From assembly GCA_036169595.1 (NCBI GenBank), contig CM069765.1, forward strand, positions 3,940,001-3,977,500: a stretch of DNA of 37,500 nucleotides, read 5' to 3'. Shown in pieces: positions 1 to 9,033 of the stretch; position 1 is the stretch's first letter, and each line of letters opens with the position of its first letter. The notes under the pieces were generated by a model. It worked only from the letters and a program-made list of their open reading frames with translations. It was not told the origin of the DNA and ran no database searches. The position numbers were made by a program, and so were the translations under genes. This DNA is from Dictyostelium firmibasis. Its lineage: Eukaryota; Evosea; Eumycetozoa; Dictyosteliales; Dictyosteliaceae.

Positions 1-111
1 ATTATTATTATTGTATATTATTTTTTTTTATTTTATTTTATATTATTCTTTTTTTTTTTTTTTTTTTTTAATATATGTATATTATATTTTATTTTATTTT
101 TAATTTATGTT

Positions 112-148
<37 letters not shown>

Positions 149-292
149 TTTACGAACTTATTTGGAAAATAAAATTAAAAATATGTATTTTTTAAATATA
201 TGTTTTTAAAAAAATAATATTATTATTTGATGGAATAAAATATTAAAATATGTGGTAATTTGAGTTGTTATTTGGAAATGATTGTAAAATAA

Positions 293-302
293 CTCACGTG
301 AG
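293..302. promoter_or_regulatory. Palindrome with CACGTG core
   Basis: CTCACGTGAG is a perfect 10-bp palindrome with an E-box/G-box type core, followed at once by CCAATTAA, in otherwise nearly pure A+T DNA. It could bind a bHLH or bZIP dimer. No gene starts within 1 kb inside the window, so a target cannot be named. Confidence 0.25.
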
Positions 303-717
303 CCAATTAATTAAAAATAGTTTATATATTTTTTATTTTTTTTATTTTTTATTTTTTTTTTTATTTTATTTTATTTTTTTTTTAATATAACCCTGGCTTT
401 TTCAATTGAATTGTTTATTGTAAAAAAAAGGTCAAAAATTGATCGTTTTGTTTGAAAAAAAAAATGAAAAAAAATGAAAAAACGAGGAATGATTGATTAC
501 GTGATTATTTTTACCGAAAAAAAAAATGAAATAAAAATAAAAAATATTAAAATAAAAATTATTATTTGAATTTGGATAAATATAGCTGTTTAATTTTCGT
601 GTTGATGCTATTGATTAATTAATATTTGGTGTGAACACAATTATTTTGAATTATTTTCTAATGTCATAAAAAAAAAAAAAATGAAAAAAAATATAATAAA
701 ATAAAATTAAAAAAAAA

Positions 718-720
718 ATA

Positions 721-760
<40 letters not shown>
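718..760. repeat. (AAT)n microsatellite
   Basis: Run of about 14 AAT units in non-coding DNA, flanked by poly(A). Confidence 0.9.
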
Positions 761-762
<2 letters not shown>

Positions 763-862
763 GAGTGATGATAAAAATAAAAAACTTTTTGTTTTTTTTT
801 TTAAATAATAATAATTAAAATTGATAATGATATTAAAAAAAAAAAAAAGAAAAAAGAAAAAA

Positions 863-893
<31 letters not shown>

Positions 894-1359
894 GAAAATA
901 AAAAAAAAAAAAGGTTGGAAAATGGAAAAAAAAGTTTTTGATTGGACGACCCGCTTTGAATGGTAATATTAATTTATCGAACACCAAAATTGAGAGTGGG
1001 TTGACTACACACTTTTTGGTGGGTTTTTTTTAAAAAATAATTTTTTTTAATTTTTTTTTTAATTTTTTAATTTTTTTTTTTCACAAAAATTCGACAATCG
1101 TAATTTTTTATACAATCTAATGTTTATGAAAAAAAAAAAAAGAACTTAAACCAATAAAATCTTTGATAAATCTTTGCTTTTTTTAATTGGATTTGATTGA
1201 GATTTTGGGGTTTATAATAATTTTTTTTTTTTTTTCTTTATATGTGAATTTTTATTGGACAAAATCTTATTTAATTGAGAATGATAAAAAAAAAAAAAAG
1301 AAATATTATATTGTGGTTATATATATATATAAATAAAAATAATGATAATAAAAATTTAT

Positions 1360-1393
<34 letters not shown>

Positions 1394-1887
1394 CAAACCC
1401 TTTTGTTGGAAAAAAAAAGAAAAAGAAAAAGAAAAAGAAAAAAAGATAAAATTAAAAAAAAGTATTTTTAAAAAAAAAAAAAAAAAAAAAAGAAAAAATT
1501 AAAAATAAAAATTAAAAAAATGAAAATGATTGTTCTTTTATAATAATGTCTTACGATAAAATAAAAAAGAACAACAAATTAGGAAATCAACACACATTCA
1601 TTTAATTTATATGCATTATCATACACAAAACAGTTTTTTTTAAAACTGATGTATTTTTCGAAAATGCCGAAATCTCAATCTAAAAAAAATCTCATTTGCG
1701 CACCAACCAATCATTTCTTTTTTTTATCGTTTTTTTGACACCATCAAACTGTTTAAATCCCAATAATAGTAGAAAAATACTAAAAATACACGTGCTCAAA
1801 ATAAATTTTTATTTAAAAAAACGAGTAATTTTCTATACACTGATTGGAGTGGGTAGGTACCCAATCATGATAAAAACTATTCTCTTT

Positions 1888-1929
<42 letters not shown>

Positions 1930-1977
1930 TTTATTTTTAATTTTTATTTTTTTTTTCATTTTAAATTTTAAGGGACA

Positions 1978-2073
1978 ATGGTGTCGTCAACGAGTTTTTT
2001 ATTCAAATTATTATTATTTTCATTATTTTTATTATTACTATTTATTATTGTTATTATTTGGTGTAGTGTTTAA
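1978..2073 (+). CDS. Possible 31-residue membrane micropeptide
   Basis: A short open frame starts at ATG 1978 and ends at TAA 2071-2073. The peptide opens with MVSSTSFLFK, continues as an unbroken Leu/Phe/Ile/Val segment of about 17 residues, and ends WCSV. This is the layout of a single-pass membrane microprotein or a bare signal peptide. Against it: the start context (GGGACAATGG) is not the usual A-rich Dictyostelium leader, TTA/ATT-rich DNA yields hydrophobic codons by chance, and there is no second exon I could attach. Treat it as a candidate only. Confidence 0.2.
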   Translation: MVSSTSFLFKLLLFSLFLLLLFIIVIIWCSV

Positions 2074-2399
2074 TTTTAACTTACATTTAAGTGTGTAATA
2101 AGGAACTTGTGCATGTTTTTATTTTATCAATACATTTTTTCATTGAATTACTGTATTTTTTTTTTTCAATTTTTTCAAAAAAAATATATATTTTTTACGA
2201 TTTGTGTCGTTATCAAAATTGAAATCTAATTCGAATCTAATGAAATCGAAATTTGATCAAAATTAAATTAATTAAAAATAGGAGAAAGTGGGAAAAATAA
2301 AAAACAACCGAATGGTTTATAATTAATCCTTTTTTTTTTTAATTTTTTTTTCTTTCTTCAAATCGAATGAAATCGAATATTTATCGTACCTTTTTTTTT

Positions 2400-2453
2400 A
2401 TTTTATTTTATTTTATTTTATTTTATTTTATTTTATTTTATTTTATTTTATTT
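2400..2453. repeat. (TTTTA)n pentanucleotide array
   Basis: About eleven uninterrupted copies of TTTTA, ending about 20 bp beyond the stop codon of the MFSD1-like gene. It lies in the 3' flank or 3' UTR of that gene. Confidence 0.9.
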
Positions 2454-2473
2454 ATTTATTTATTAATTTATTT

Positions 2474-4430
2474 TTATTGATTCACTTTTAAAATTTTATT
2501 AATAAAATTATAATGAGCTCTATCTAAACGATTTGAATGATTAATTTCATTTTTTGAATCTAAATATTTTAAAAATAATAAACCAATTAAACCAATAAAA
2601 GTACTTAATGCTAATAACCAAAATGAGATTTCATATGAGCCTGTTGATATACGAATTGAAGATAGAATGTAAGGAAAAATTACAATACCAATGTTATAGG
2701 AAGTACCAATTAAACCGAAAGCAGTACCTTGACTTGATGGATCAACCAATAATGGAATAGATGAATAAATTGCATTACTCATGAAAATATAACCCATACC
2801 ACATAATATAACAAATGCAATTGGATTAACATTGCTTGATGTTGAAACAATTAAAATCATACCAATTAACATCATTAACAAACCAATACCCATCGATAGA
2901 ATATTTCTCTGTAATTTTCTAACAAAGTAACCAAATAAAGGACTTGAGAAACTAGTGAATAAAGTTTCAAATGCCATAATGATTGCAGCTCCCCTATCAG
3001 AGTAACCATACTTTTCAATTGCCATATCTGTAAAAATTATATCCATTCCAAAGAATCCAGAATATCCAAAAAATGCAACAAAACAAAGTATCCATACTCT
3101 TGATGGCATTGTTTTTACTAATATTAATGCTTGTTTAATATTCTCTTTTAATATTATTAATTTCGATTCATTTATCTTATCCATCATCATCATCATCATC
3201 CCATCTTCTTCGCCTTTTGTTATTAATGTAGATGGTTGATCTGCACCATTGTTGGTTTCTTCGTTATCAATAGGATAATTATCATTTGGTATTAATTCAA
3301 TATTTTCATCCTCTTTAATGAATTTAAGTTTCTCTTGAAAAATGATGAAAATTATATTTAAAAATGTACAAAATATACCCAATGCAGCAATTGACCAAAG
3401 TGAGAATGCAAAACTAGTATTTTCATATAAAGTTGGCAATACTGAGAAGGCAAGTAATGAACCAATTTGAAGCCACATACCTTCAAGTCCAAATAATAAA
3501 CTTTGATTGGATTGTTCAAAGAATTTTGTTATATAACTAGCCATACAAACAATCATAGTTTCACCACCTACACCTAAAAGAATTCTACTAAATAATAATA
3601 ATTCATAGTTTGCTGGTGTTGATGAAATTGCACTAATTATAATAGATATTGTCAATAAACTTGAACAAATAATTGAACATTTATTAACACCAATTAAATC
3701 TACTAATATTCCTCCTAAAAATACTAAAATTATATTTGGTATTGCATAAACTGAGTATAATCTACTATATTGTGTTGCATCCATATTGTAATGTTCATCT
3801 TTTATATATATATATATTTTTTTTTTCAAAAATAATTTAATAATTAAAATTTATACATTTTTTCAAAAATAATTTTAATTAATTAATTTACATACCAAAT
3901 ATTTTTACCATTGAACTTGGTGTATTATATGCTAAATATAATGGAAAACCAATATTAATTGCTAAAAAACCAACCAATATTCTTTTTTTATGTTTATTAA
4001 TTGATTTAAAAAATAAAATTAATTTTTCAAATAAACTATAATTAGTTTTTAATTTTGGTTGTTCATCACTATTGCCACCATCAATATCGATATCATTATA
4101 AATTTCACCCCCAATGGTAGTGGTAGTTTGTGTTTCAATTTTATTTTCACTTTTTATATGTAATATTATTGGTTGTTCATCATTTTCAATATAACCACTA
4201 TCTGCTTCAATATCATCTCTACAATAGGATTGTATTAATATTGCTGATTCACTTTCATTTGCTCCACCACCATTACCATTTCTATTGACATTACCAATAC
4301 CACTACCACTACCACTACCACTATCATCATTATTATTTGAGGAATAGGCTATATCGTTATTATAATCATTATTATAGTTATTATTAATATTATTATTATT
4401 ATTATTATTATTACTATTATTATATATCAT
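2474..4430 (-). CDS. MFSD1-like major facilitator transporter
   Basis: Two exons, 4430-3896 and 3798-2474, joined through a 97-bp intron (donor GTATGT, acceptor AAAAG) that splits a codon after its first base; the product is 619 residues. Residues 1-140 are a polar Asn/Ser/Gly/acidic tail with a possible ExxxLI sorting signal (E61-SAI-LI66). The first membrane helix follows, then the spliced segment reading through YSVYAIPNIILVFLGG and RILLGVGGETM. These match the MFSD1 signatures LYxxYSxPNxxLxFxGG and R-x2-FGIGGES. About twelve membrane segments can be counted, with a long polar cytoplasmic loop in the middle. MFSD1 in animals is a lysosomal dipeptide exporter that works with GLMP; the same role here is inference. 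An oddity is a run of six Met codons in the central loop (3182-3199). Confidence 0.85.
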
Positions 4431-4482
4431 TAAAAATTTATTTAATTGTAGAAAGAAAATTAAAAATATAAGGATTAATTTA

Positions 4483-4515
<33 letters not shown>

Positions 4516-4606
4516 CTTTTTCAAAAAGTTCGGTTAATTTTATTGTTTCGCAATAAAATTTTGTTGGGAAAAGAAAAAAAAAAAAAAAAAAAAAAAAAAA
4601 GAAAGG

Positions 4607-4647
4607 AAAAAATCCACGAAAGAATGTATTTAATTTGATGGATTTTT
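4607..4647. repeat. 9-bp inverted repeat, potential hairpin
   Basis: AAAAATCCA and TGGATTTTT flank a 22-base spacer. It could form a hairpin in a transcript from either strand. On the minus strand an ACCCACAAA (4735-4727), resembling the upstream element of Dictyostelium small RNA genes, lies about 80-120 bases upstream. The link is speculative. Confidence 0.2.
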
Positions 4648-4706
4648 CGTTTATTGTTAACATATTCCTTTCAATTTTTAAAAATTATTCACTACTATTT
4701 TTAAAA

Positions 4707-4737
4707 TTGGGTGTGGAGTGTGAGTTTGTGGGTGTGG
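4707..4737 (+). promoter_or_regulatory. Duplicated G/T-rich box (GBF-like)
   Basis: GGGTGTGG occurs at 4709-4716 and again at 4730-4737, exactly 21 bp apart, about two helical turns, with another GTGTG between them. G/T-rich boxes of this kind are bound by the Dictyostelium developmental regulator GBF. The element lies about 280 bp upstream of the MFSD1-like start and 490 bp upstream of RPA12. Assignment to GBF is inference from composition. Confidence 0.4.
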
Positions 4738-5045
4738 TTAATTTTATTATAATGAATTAAAATAAACACACATATATTTACTCTAATCGGTATTTTAATA
4801 AAAAATCTCATTTTAAAATAAAAAAAAAAAAAAGTAAAAATAAAAAAATTTAAAAAAAAAAAAACAGGGAATAAAATGTCAGGAAAATTATAAATTTTTA
4901 ATGGTTTTGTTTAGATTTTTCTATAACACTTGTAGATGATAGTTTTAATAATATCAAGTTCACACAAATGAGTAAACTTTGTTATATAGATAATCTCCCT
5001 CCTTTATATACAAATGAGACTTTTTATAATTTTTAAGCATTTGCT

Positions 5046-5046
<1 letters not shown>

Positions 5047-5106
<60 letters not shown>

Positions 5107-5118
5107 TTTTTTTTTTTT
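5047..5118. repeat. Long poly(A) run followed by poly(T)
   Basis: About 55 consecutive A then about 16 T, upstream of RPA12. Such tracts exclude nucleosomes and are common in promoters of this genome. Confidence 0.8.
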
Positions 5119-5228
5119 AATTTTTAATTTTATTTTTTTTTTTTCATTCGGCCAAATTTTTTTTTTTTTTTTTTTTTTCCAAAATTATTGATACATACAT
5201 ATATAATCAATAAAAAATTTATTAGAAA

Positions 5229-5385
5229 ATGGCAAAAGAAATTAAAATTAAAAAAGAGAAAGAAGATGTAGAAATGGAAGAAAATAATAATATCGAAAGT
5301 GAAGAAGAAACAAAACAAAAATCTAAAAAAGATAAAAAGAAAGATAAAAAAGAAAAGAAATCAAAAAAGAGTAAAAAAGATACAA

Positions 5386-5417
<32 letters not shown>

Positions 5418-6297
5418 GAGGAAAATGTAGAAGAAGAAGAAGAAGAGGAATCTGAAAAAAAGAAAAGAAAGAGAGAAAAGAAAGAGAAAAAGAAATCTAA
5501 AAAATCAAAGAAATCAAAAGAAAGTGATGATGAAGCTGAGGATGAGGATAATGAAGAAGAAGAAGAAGAAGAAGAAGAAAAAAAAGATAAAAAAAATAAA
5601 AAAGATAAAAAAAGAAAAAATAAAGATAAAGATAGCAATAATAAAAAGAAATCAAAGAAACATAATGATGAAGAAGAAAAGGAAGAGGAAGAGGAAGAAG
5701 AAGAAGAAGAAGAAGAACAGAAAAAACCAAAATCAAATAAATCTAAAACTATAATGACACCAATTCAAAATCAACATCATCAACAATTATTAGAAAATCA
5801 AAAAATGGAATCTAAATTTAAAACAGAACCATCACCAAATAATTCAAAATCAGAATGGGCATCATTATATGTTTCAAATATCAAAGCTGATTTTTGTCCA
5901 CAATGTAATGCATTTTTAAATTATCCAAAGAATTTTTCACAACATATCACTTGTTCATTATGTACTTTCTCAAAGAGTAAATCTGATTTACTCAATAAAA
6001 AAATTATCACTAAAAGTGCTCTCTTTAATAAATCAACTAAAAATAAAGAAGAAGATGAAGAAGAAGATCGTGGTGCAATTGTAAGTTTAATATTATATTT
6101 TTAATAATTATACTTGAAAATAATATTAATTTAATTTTTTTTTTATTTATTTTTTATTAAAGATTGATGAAAAATGTCCAGGCTGTGGTCATGGTAAAAT
6201 GTATTTCAAAACAGCACAAACTAGATCAGCAGATGAAGGTCAAACAATTTTTTATGATTGTGTTAAATGTTCATTCAAATTTTCAACAAATTCTTAA
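5229..6297 (+). CDS. rpa12: RNA polymerase I subunit RPA12 with long charged N-terminal extension
   Basis: Two exons, 5229-6080 and 6163-6297, around an 82-bp intron (GTAAGT...TTAAAG, phase 0); product 328 residues. The core is the last ~115 residues: a first zinc ribbon (FCPQC ... CSLC, about 223-245) and a C-terminal TFIIS-type ribbon (CPGC ... CVKC) containing RSADEGQTIFYDC, the hallmark with the catalytic Asp-Glu that drives transcript cleavage. This pair of ribbons defines RPA12/A12.2, the Pol I subunit needed for cleavage, proofreading and termination in the nucleolus. Residues 1-205 are alternating Lys-rich and Asp/Glu-rich blocks without counterpart in the roughly 125-residue human and yeast proteins. 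No stop or splice site separates extension and core, and the start has an A-rich leader, so the extension is probably translated. The gene converges with the sugar transporter, with stops 107 bp apart. Confidence 0.93.
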
Positions 6298-6404
6298 ATT
6301 TAAATAATAATAATATTGTTTTTTTAAAAAAAAAAAAAAATAAAAGATTTAAAAAAAAAAAAAAAAAAAACCCATAGGGTAATTTTAAAATTTATTATTA
6401 TTTA

Positions 6405-7907
6405 TTATTTCTTTTTTAAAATTAATCTTTTTGAAAGTTCTTCAATTTGAACATTTTTAGTTTCGGGTACTAATATTAATACAAAGAAAAATGTTATAAC
6501 AGATATACCACCAAAGAACCAAAAAGTACCAGATTGACCAAGTTTTGAATTAACCATATGTAAATACATTGAATTAACAATACAATTTGCAGCCCAATTT
6601 AAAAGTTGAGATATTGCCATTGCTTTACCACGAATTTTAGAAGGAAAAATCTCAGATCCAACCAAAGCAGGTATTGGACCAAGTCCCATTGAAAACATTA
6701 ATTTAAAAAAGATCATACCAGCTACAGCTATCCAACCTTTTTTAGTACTATCAATTTTACCAATTGGATTAGAATTATGATAGAATGGATAACCTAATAC
6801 TGCTAAACCAATTACCATACCTATACAACCATATAAAAGTAATGGTTTTCTACCGAATCTATCAATTAACCAAACTGATATCAATAGCATAATCAATTGT
6901 GGTATACCAACTAATGCACCAATTAATACTGCTGGATTCTTTGCGAAACCTGCATCCTCAAGTATAATACCACTATAATAGATTACACAATTTATACCAA
7001 CAAATTGTTGAAGCATATTCAAACCAAATCCTATTACATATATCTTTAAATATTGATAATTAAATAACTGAATCCAACTATCATTACCTTTTTGTTCTAA
7101 AACACTTTGACGTATTCTAATTATTTGATTTTCAATTAACTGATCATCAATATGTGGTTCAATCTTTTTCATGATTTCTCTTGCTTCCACTTCTCTATTC
7201 TTTGAAATCAGCCATCTTGGTGTCTCAACAAACCAATATGAAAGTGAAAATTGAAAAATTGATGGTATTGATGCAATTGCAAATGTATATCTCCAACCAT
7301 TAGAATAAACTAATAAACCATATGCAAATAATGATGATAACATTATACCTAATGTTACAGTACTTTGTCTAAGTAAACCTAATGAACCTCTAAAAGATGG
7401 TGGTGATATCTCTGTAATATATAATGGTACAACCGATGATGCAATACCAACACCAATGCCAGTAATTAATCTACCAACCAATAAAGTTGCATAGTTTTTT
7501 CCAATTGAACATAATAATGGTCCAAGTAAATAAAATATATTGTTTCCTAATAATGTCTTTTTTCTACCAAAAATATCAACGAAAATTCCTGATATAAATG
7601 ATCCAACCATAGCTCCAAATAATACACTAGTAACTAACATTGACTTTTCATTAATAGTCAATCCAAATATAGTTTGTATATCTAAAATAGTTGGTGATAT
7701 AACTCCTGTATTATATCCAAATTGTAATGTACTTAATACTGAAAATGATACATTAAATAATAAAAAAATTGATAATTTTGATGAATTTATATTATTATTA
7801 TTATCATCATTATTATTATTTGAGTTAATTGTTGTTGTTGATATATTTATATTCTCATTTACTAATAATGGTTCATCTTCTCCAATTATCTTTTCGTTTT
7901 CAATCAT
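6405..7907 (-). CDS. MFS sugar transporter, GLUT-like
   Basis: Single-exon gene for 500 residues. After a polar Asn-rich tail (1-44) come twelve predicted membrane helices. Family signatures in order: FGYNTGVI in helix 1, GRKK after helix 2, GRLITGIGVG, VPLYITEISPPSFRG, VETPRWL at the start of the central loop, QQFVGINCVIYYSG in helix 7, DRFGRKPLL after helix 8, and PETKN at the C-terminal cytoplasmic face. These identify the sugar porter family (TC 2.A.1.1) that includes GLUTs. The GLUT PETKG motif is PETKN here and the helix-10 Trp region is altered, so the substrate is open; glucose or another hexose is likely. The tail carries E10-DEP-LL15, a classic acidic dileucine signal, which suggests an endolysosomal or contractile-vacuole location rather than only plasma membrane. 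Confidence 0.9.
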   Translation of the reverse strand: MIENEKIIGEDEPLLVNENINISTTTINSNNNNDDNNNNINSSKLSIFLLFNVSFSVLSTLQFGYNTGVISPTILDIQTIFGLTINEKSMLVTSVLFGAMVGSFISGIFVDIFGRKKTLLGNNIFYLLGPLLCSIGKNYATLLVGRLITGIGVGIASSVVPLYITEISPPSFRGSLGLLRQSTVTLGIMLSSLFAYGLLVYSNGWRYTFAIASIPSIFQFSLSYWFVETPRWLISKNREVEAREIMKKIEPHIDDQLIENQIIRIRQSVLEQKGNDSWIQLFNYQYLKIYVIGFGLNMLQQFVGINCVIYYSGIILEDAGFAKNPAVLIGALVGIPQLIMLLISVWLIDRFGRKPLLLYGCIGMVIGLAVLGYPFYHNSNPIGKIDSTKKGWIAVAGMIFFKLMFSMGLGPIPALVGSEIFPSKIRGKAMAISQLLNWAANCIVNSMYLHMVNSKLGQSGTFWFFGGISVITFFFVLILVPETKNVQIEELSKRLILKKK

Positions 7908-8196
7908 AATTGAAACTATATTAACTTTTTTAAAATTATTATTATTATTTTTAAATTTAATAATTGAAGATTCTTTTTTTTGGTTTTGGCTAATATGTTT
8001 TTTTTTTTTTTTTTTTTTTAAAAATTTATAATTTTGATTGTTTAAATAAAATATATGTGTGTCAGTTTTTTTTTTTTTTTTTTATTTTTTATTTTTTTTT
8101 TTTTTTTTTTTTTTTGCAGATTTTTTTTTTAGAAAAAATCAATTTTCCAAAGAAATTTATTTTTTCATACAAAAAATCATAAAAAAAAATATCTTT

Positions 8197-8487
8197 TTAC
8201 CTTCTGCTTCCATTTCCAAAAAATAAAATAATTCTATTATTTGTATGATTTGGTAATAATTCCGTAAATATTTTTTCATTTTTTTTATTATTAAAATAAA
8301 TTTGATACTCAATGAATGAAAATCTTTTAATTTCATTAAAGTAATCAGCTTTGGTTGAAACAGTTGAAGATGATAATAATACATTTTTAATTTCAATAAA
8401 AATTTCATTTTCTTTTTTCCATTTTCTTATAATTGATATTATTAAATCATTTAAATTATTTCCTGCTCTAATTTCAATAATTTCCAT
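8197..8487 (-). CDS. Small uncharacterised protein, possible Alba-like fold
   Basis: A 96-residue frame begins at ATG 8487, straight after a long A-rich leader, and ends at TAA 8197-8199. The upstream in-frame Met at 8535 would only add a Lys run read from that leader, so the start at MEIIEIRAGNN is preferred. Predicted order is strand (IIEIRAG), helix (NLNDLIISIIRKWKK), strand (EIFIEIKNV), helix (TKADYFNEIKRF), strand (IEYQIYF), strand (RIILFFGN), then a basic end SRR. This beta-alpha-beta-alpha-beta-beta order is that of Alba/Rpp20/Rpp25 nucleic-acid-binding proteins, and the opening EIRAG...L resembles Alba. Sequence identity looks low. It lies between two minus-strand genes, with 289 bp to the sugar transporter. 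Existence is likely; the fold is inference. Confidence 0.5.
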   Translation of the reverse strand: MEIIEIRAGNNLNDLIISIIRKWKKENEIFIEIKNVLLSSSTVSTKADYFNEIKRFSFIEYQIYFNNKKNEKIFTELLPNHTNNRIILFFGNGSRR

Positions 8488-8793
8488 TTTCTTTTTTCTT
8501 TTTTTTTTTTTTTTTTTTTTTTGTAGTATACACAACCTAATTTACTAAAAAAAAAAAAAAGTCAAAATTAAAATTAGAAAAAAAAAAAAAAAAAAAACAA
8601 ATAAATGGGATAACAAGAAAAAAAAAAAAACAAGAAAAAAAAAAAAAAAAAATAAAAAAAAATTTGTAAAAAGAATCAAATAACCCCTATTAGTTCATTT
8701 CAATTCTTTTTATATTTTTTTCATACACAATATTTGTTCTTTTTTTTTTATACATAAAAAGTTATTTATAACCCCCAATTTTTTTTTTTTTTT

Positions 8794-8828
<35 letters not shown>

Positions 8829-8853
8829 GTATTTTTTTATTTATTTGGTGACA
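8488..8853. other. Short intergenic region upstream of the small gene
   Basis: Contains poly(A)/poly(T) blocks and a few mixed segments (8660-8775), serving as 3' flank of the mannosidase gene and promoter of the small gene. Nothing else is seen. Confidence 0.7.
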
Positions 8854-9002
8854 TTATTTTGGAGATAAAGTCAATAAAAATGTTTTTATTTCTAAGGGTT
8901 CAAGAGTAATTTCTAAATTATTTGTAGGATTACTTGATATTTCAGAATTTGCAGACAAGGTAGTTTCAATAATTTGGGAAATATTATAATGAGTTAAGAA
9001 AC

Positions 9003-9033
<31 letters not shown>

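Larger units (their letters stand above)
1..2473. other. Gene-poor AT-rich intergenic region
   Basis: No convincing long gene is present. The stretch is dominated by poly(A), poly(T), an (AAT)n tract near 718-760 and, at its right edge, a TTTTA pentanucleotide array. Less AT-rich islands lie near 160-310, 480-520, 940-1020, 1550-1870 and 1970-2110. They are the only places where promoter elements or small RNAs could sit, but none matches an RNA family I know. A 12-bp direct repeat (AATGAAATCGAA) occurs at 2239-2250 and 2366-2377. A 10-bp palindrome and a possible micro-ORF are listed separately. Confidence 0.7.
4431..5228. other. Divergent promoter region, MFSD1-like / RPA12
   Basis: About 800 bp separate the divergent starts at 4430 and 5229. 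It holds two poly(A) blocks near 4490 and 4575, a 9-bp inverted repeat (AAAAATCCA/TGGATTTTT, 4608-4616 and 4639-4647), a G/T-rich duplicated box at 4707-4737, and a run of about 55 A followed by T just upstream of RPA12 (5047-5118). No gene is seen. Confidence 0.7.

Noticed and set aside
664-987. Minus-strand frame starting MVFDKLILPFKAGRPIKN
   Set aside because: After about 18 plausible residues it becomes Phe and Ile runs from poly(A)/(AAT)n read in reverse; no splice partner found.
1838-1870. Imperfect inverted repeat around GGGTAGGTACCC
   Set aside because: Arms are short and overlap, and there is no adjacent gene; not enough to call a site.
1275-1926. Two plus-strand frames of 75-76 residues
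   Set aside because: Made mostly of Lys, Phe and Ile runs from homopolymers, with no family features.
5222-5754. Ser/Phe/Leu-rich minus-strand frames and a Lys-rich plus-strand frame over RPA12
   Set aside because: Shadows of the GAA/AAA-rich N-terminal extension of RPA12.
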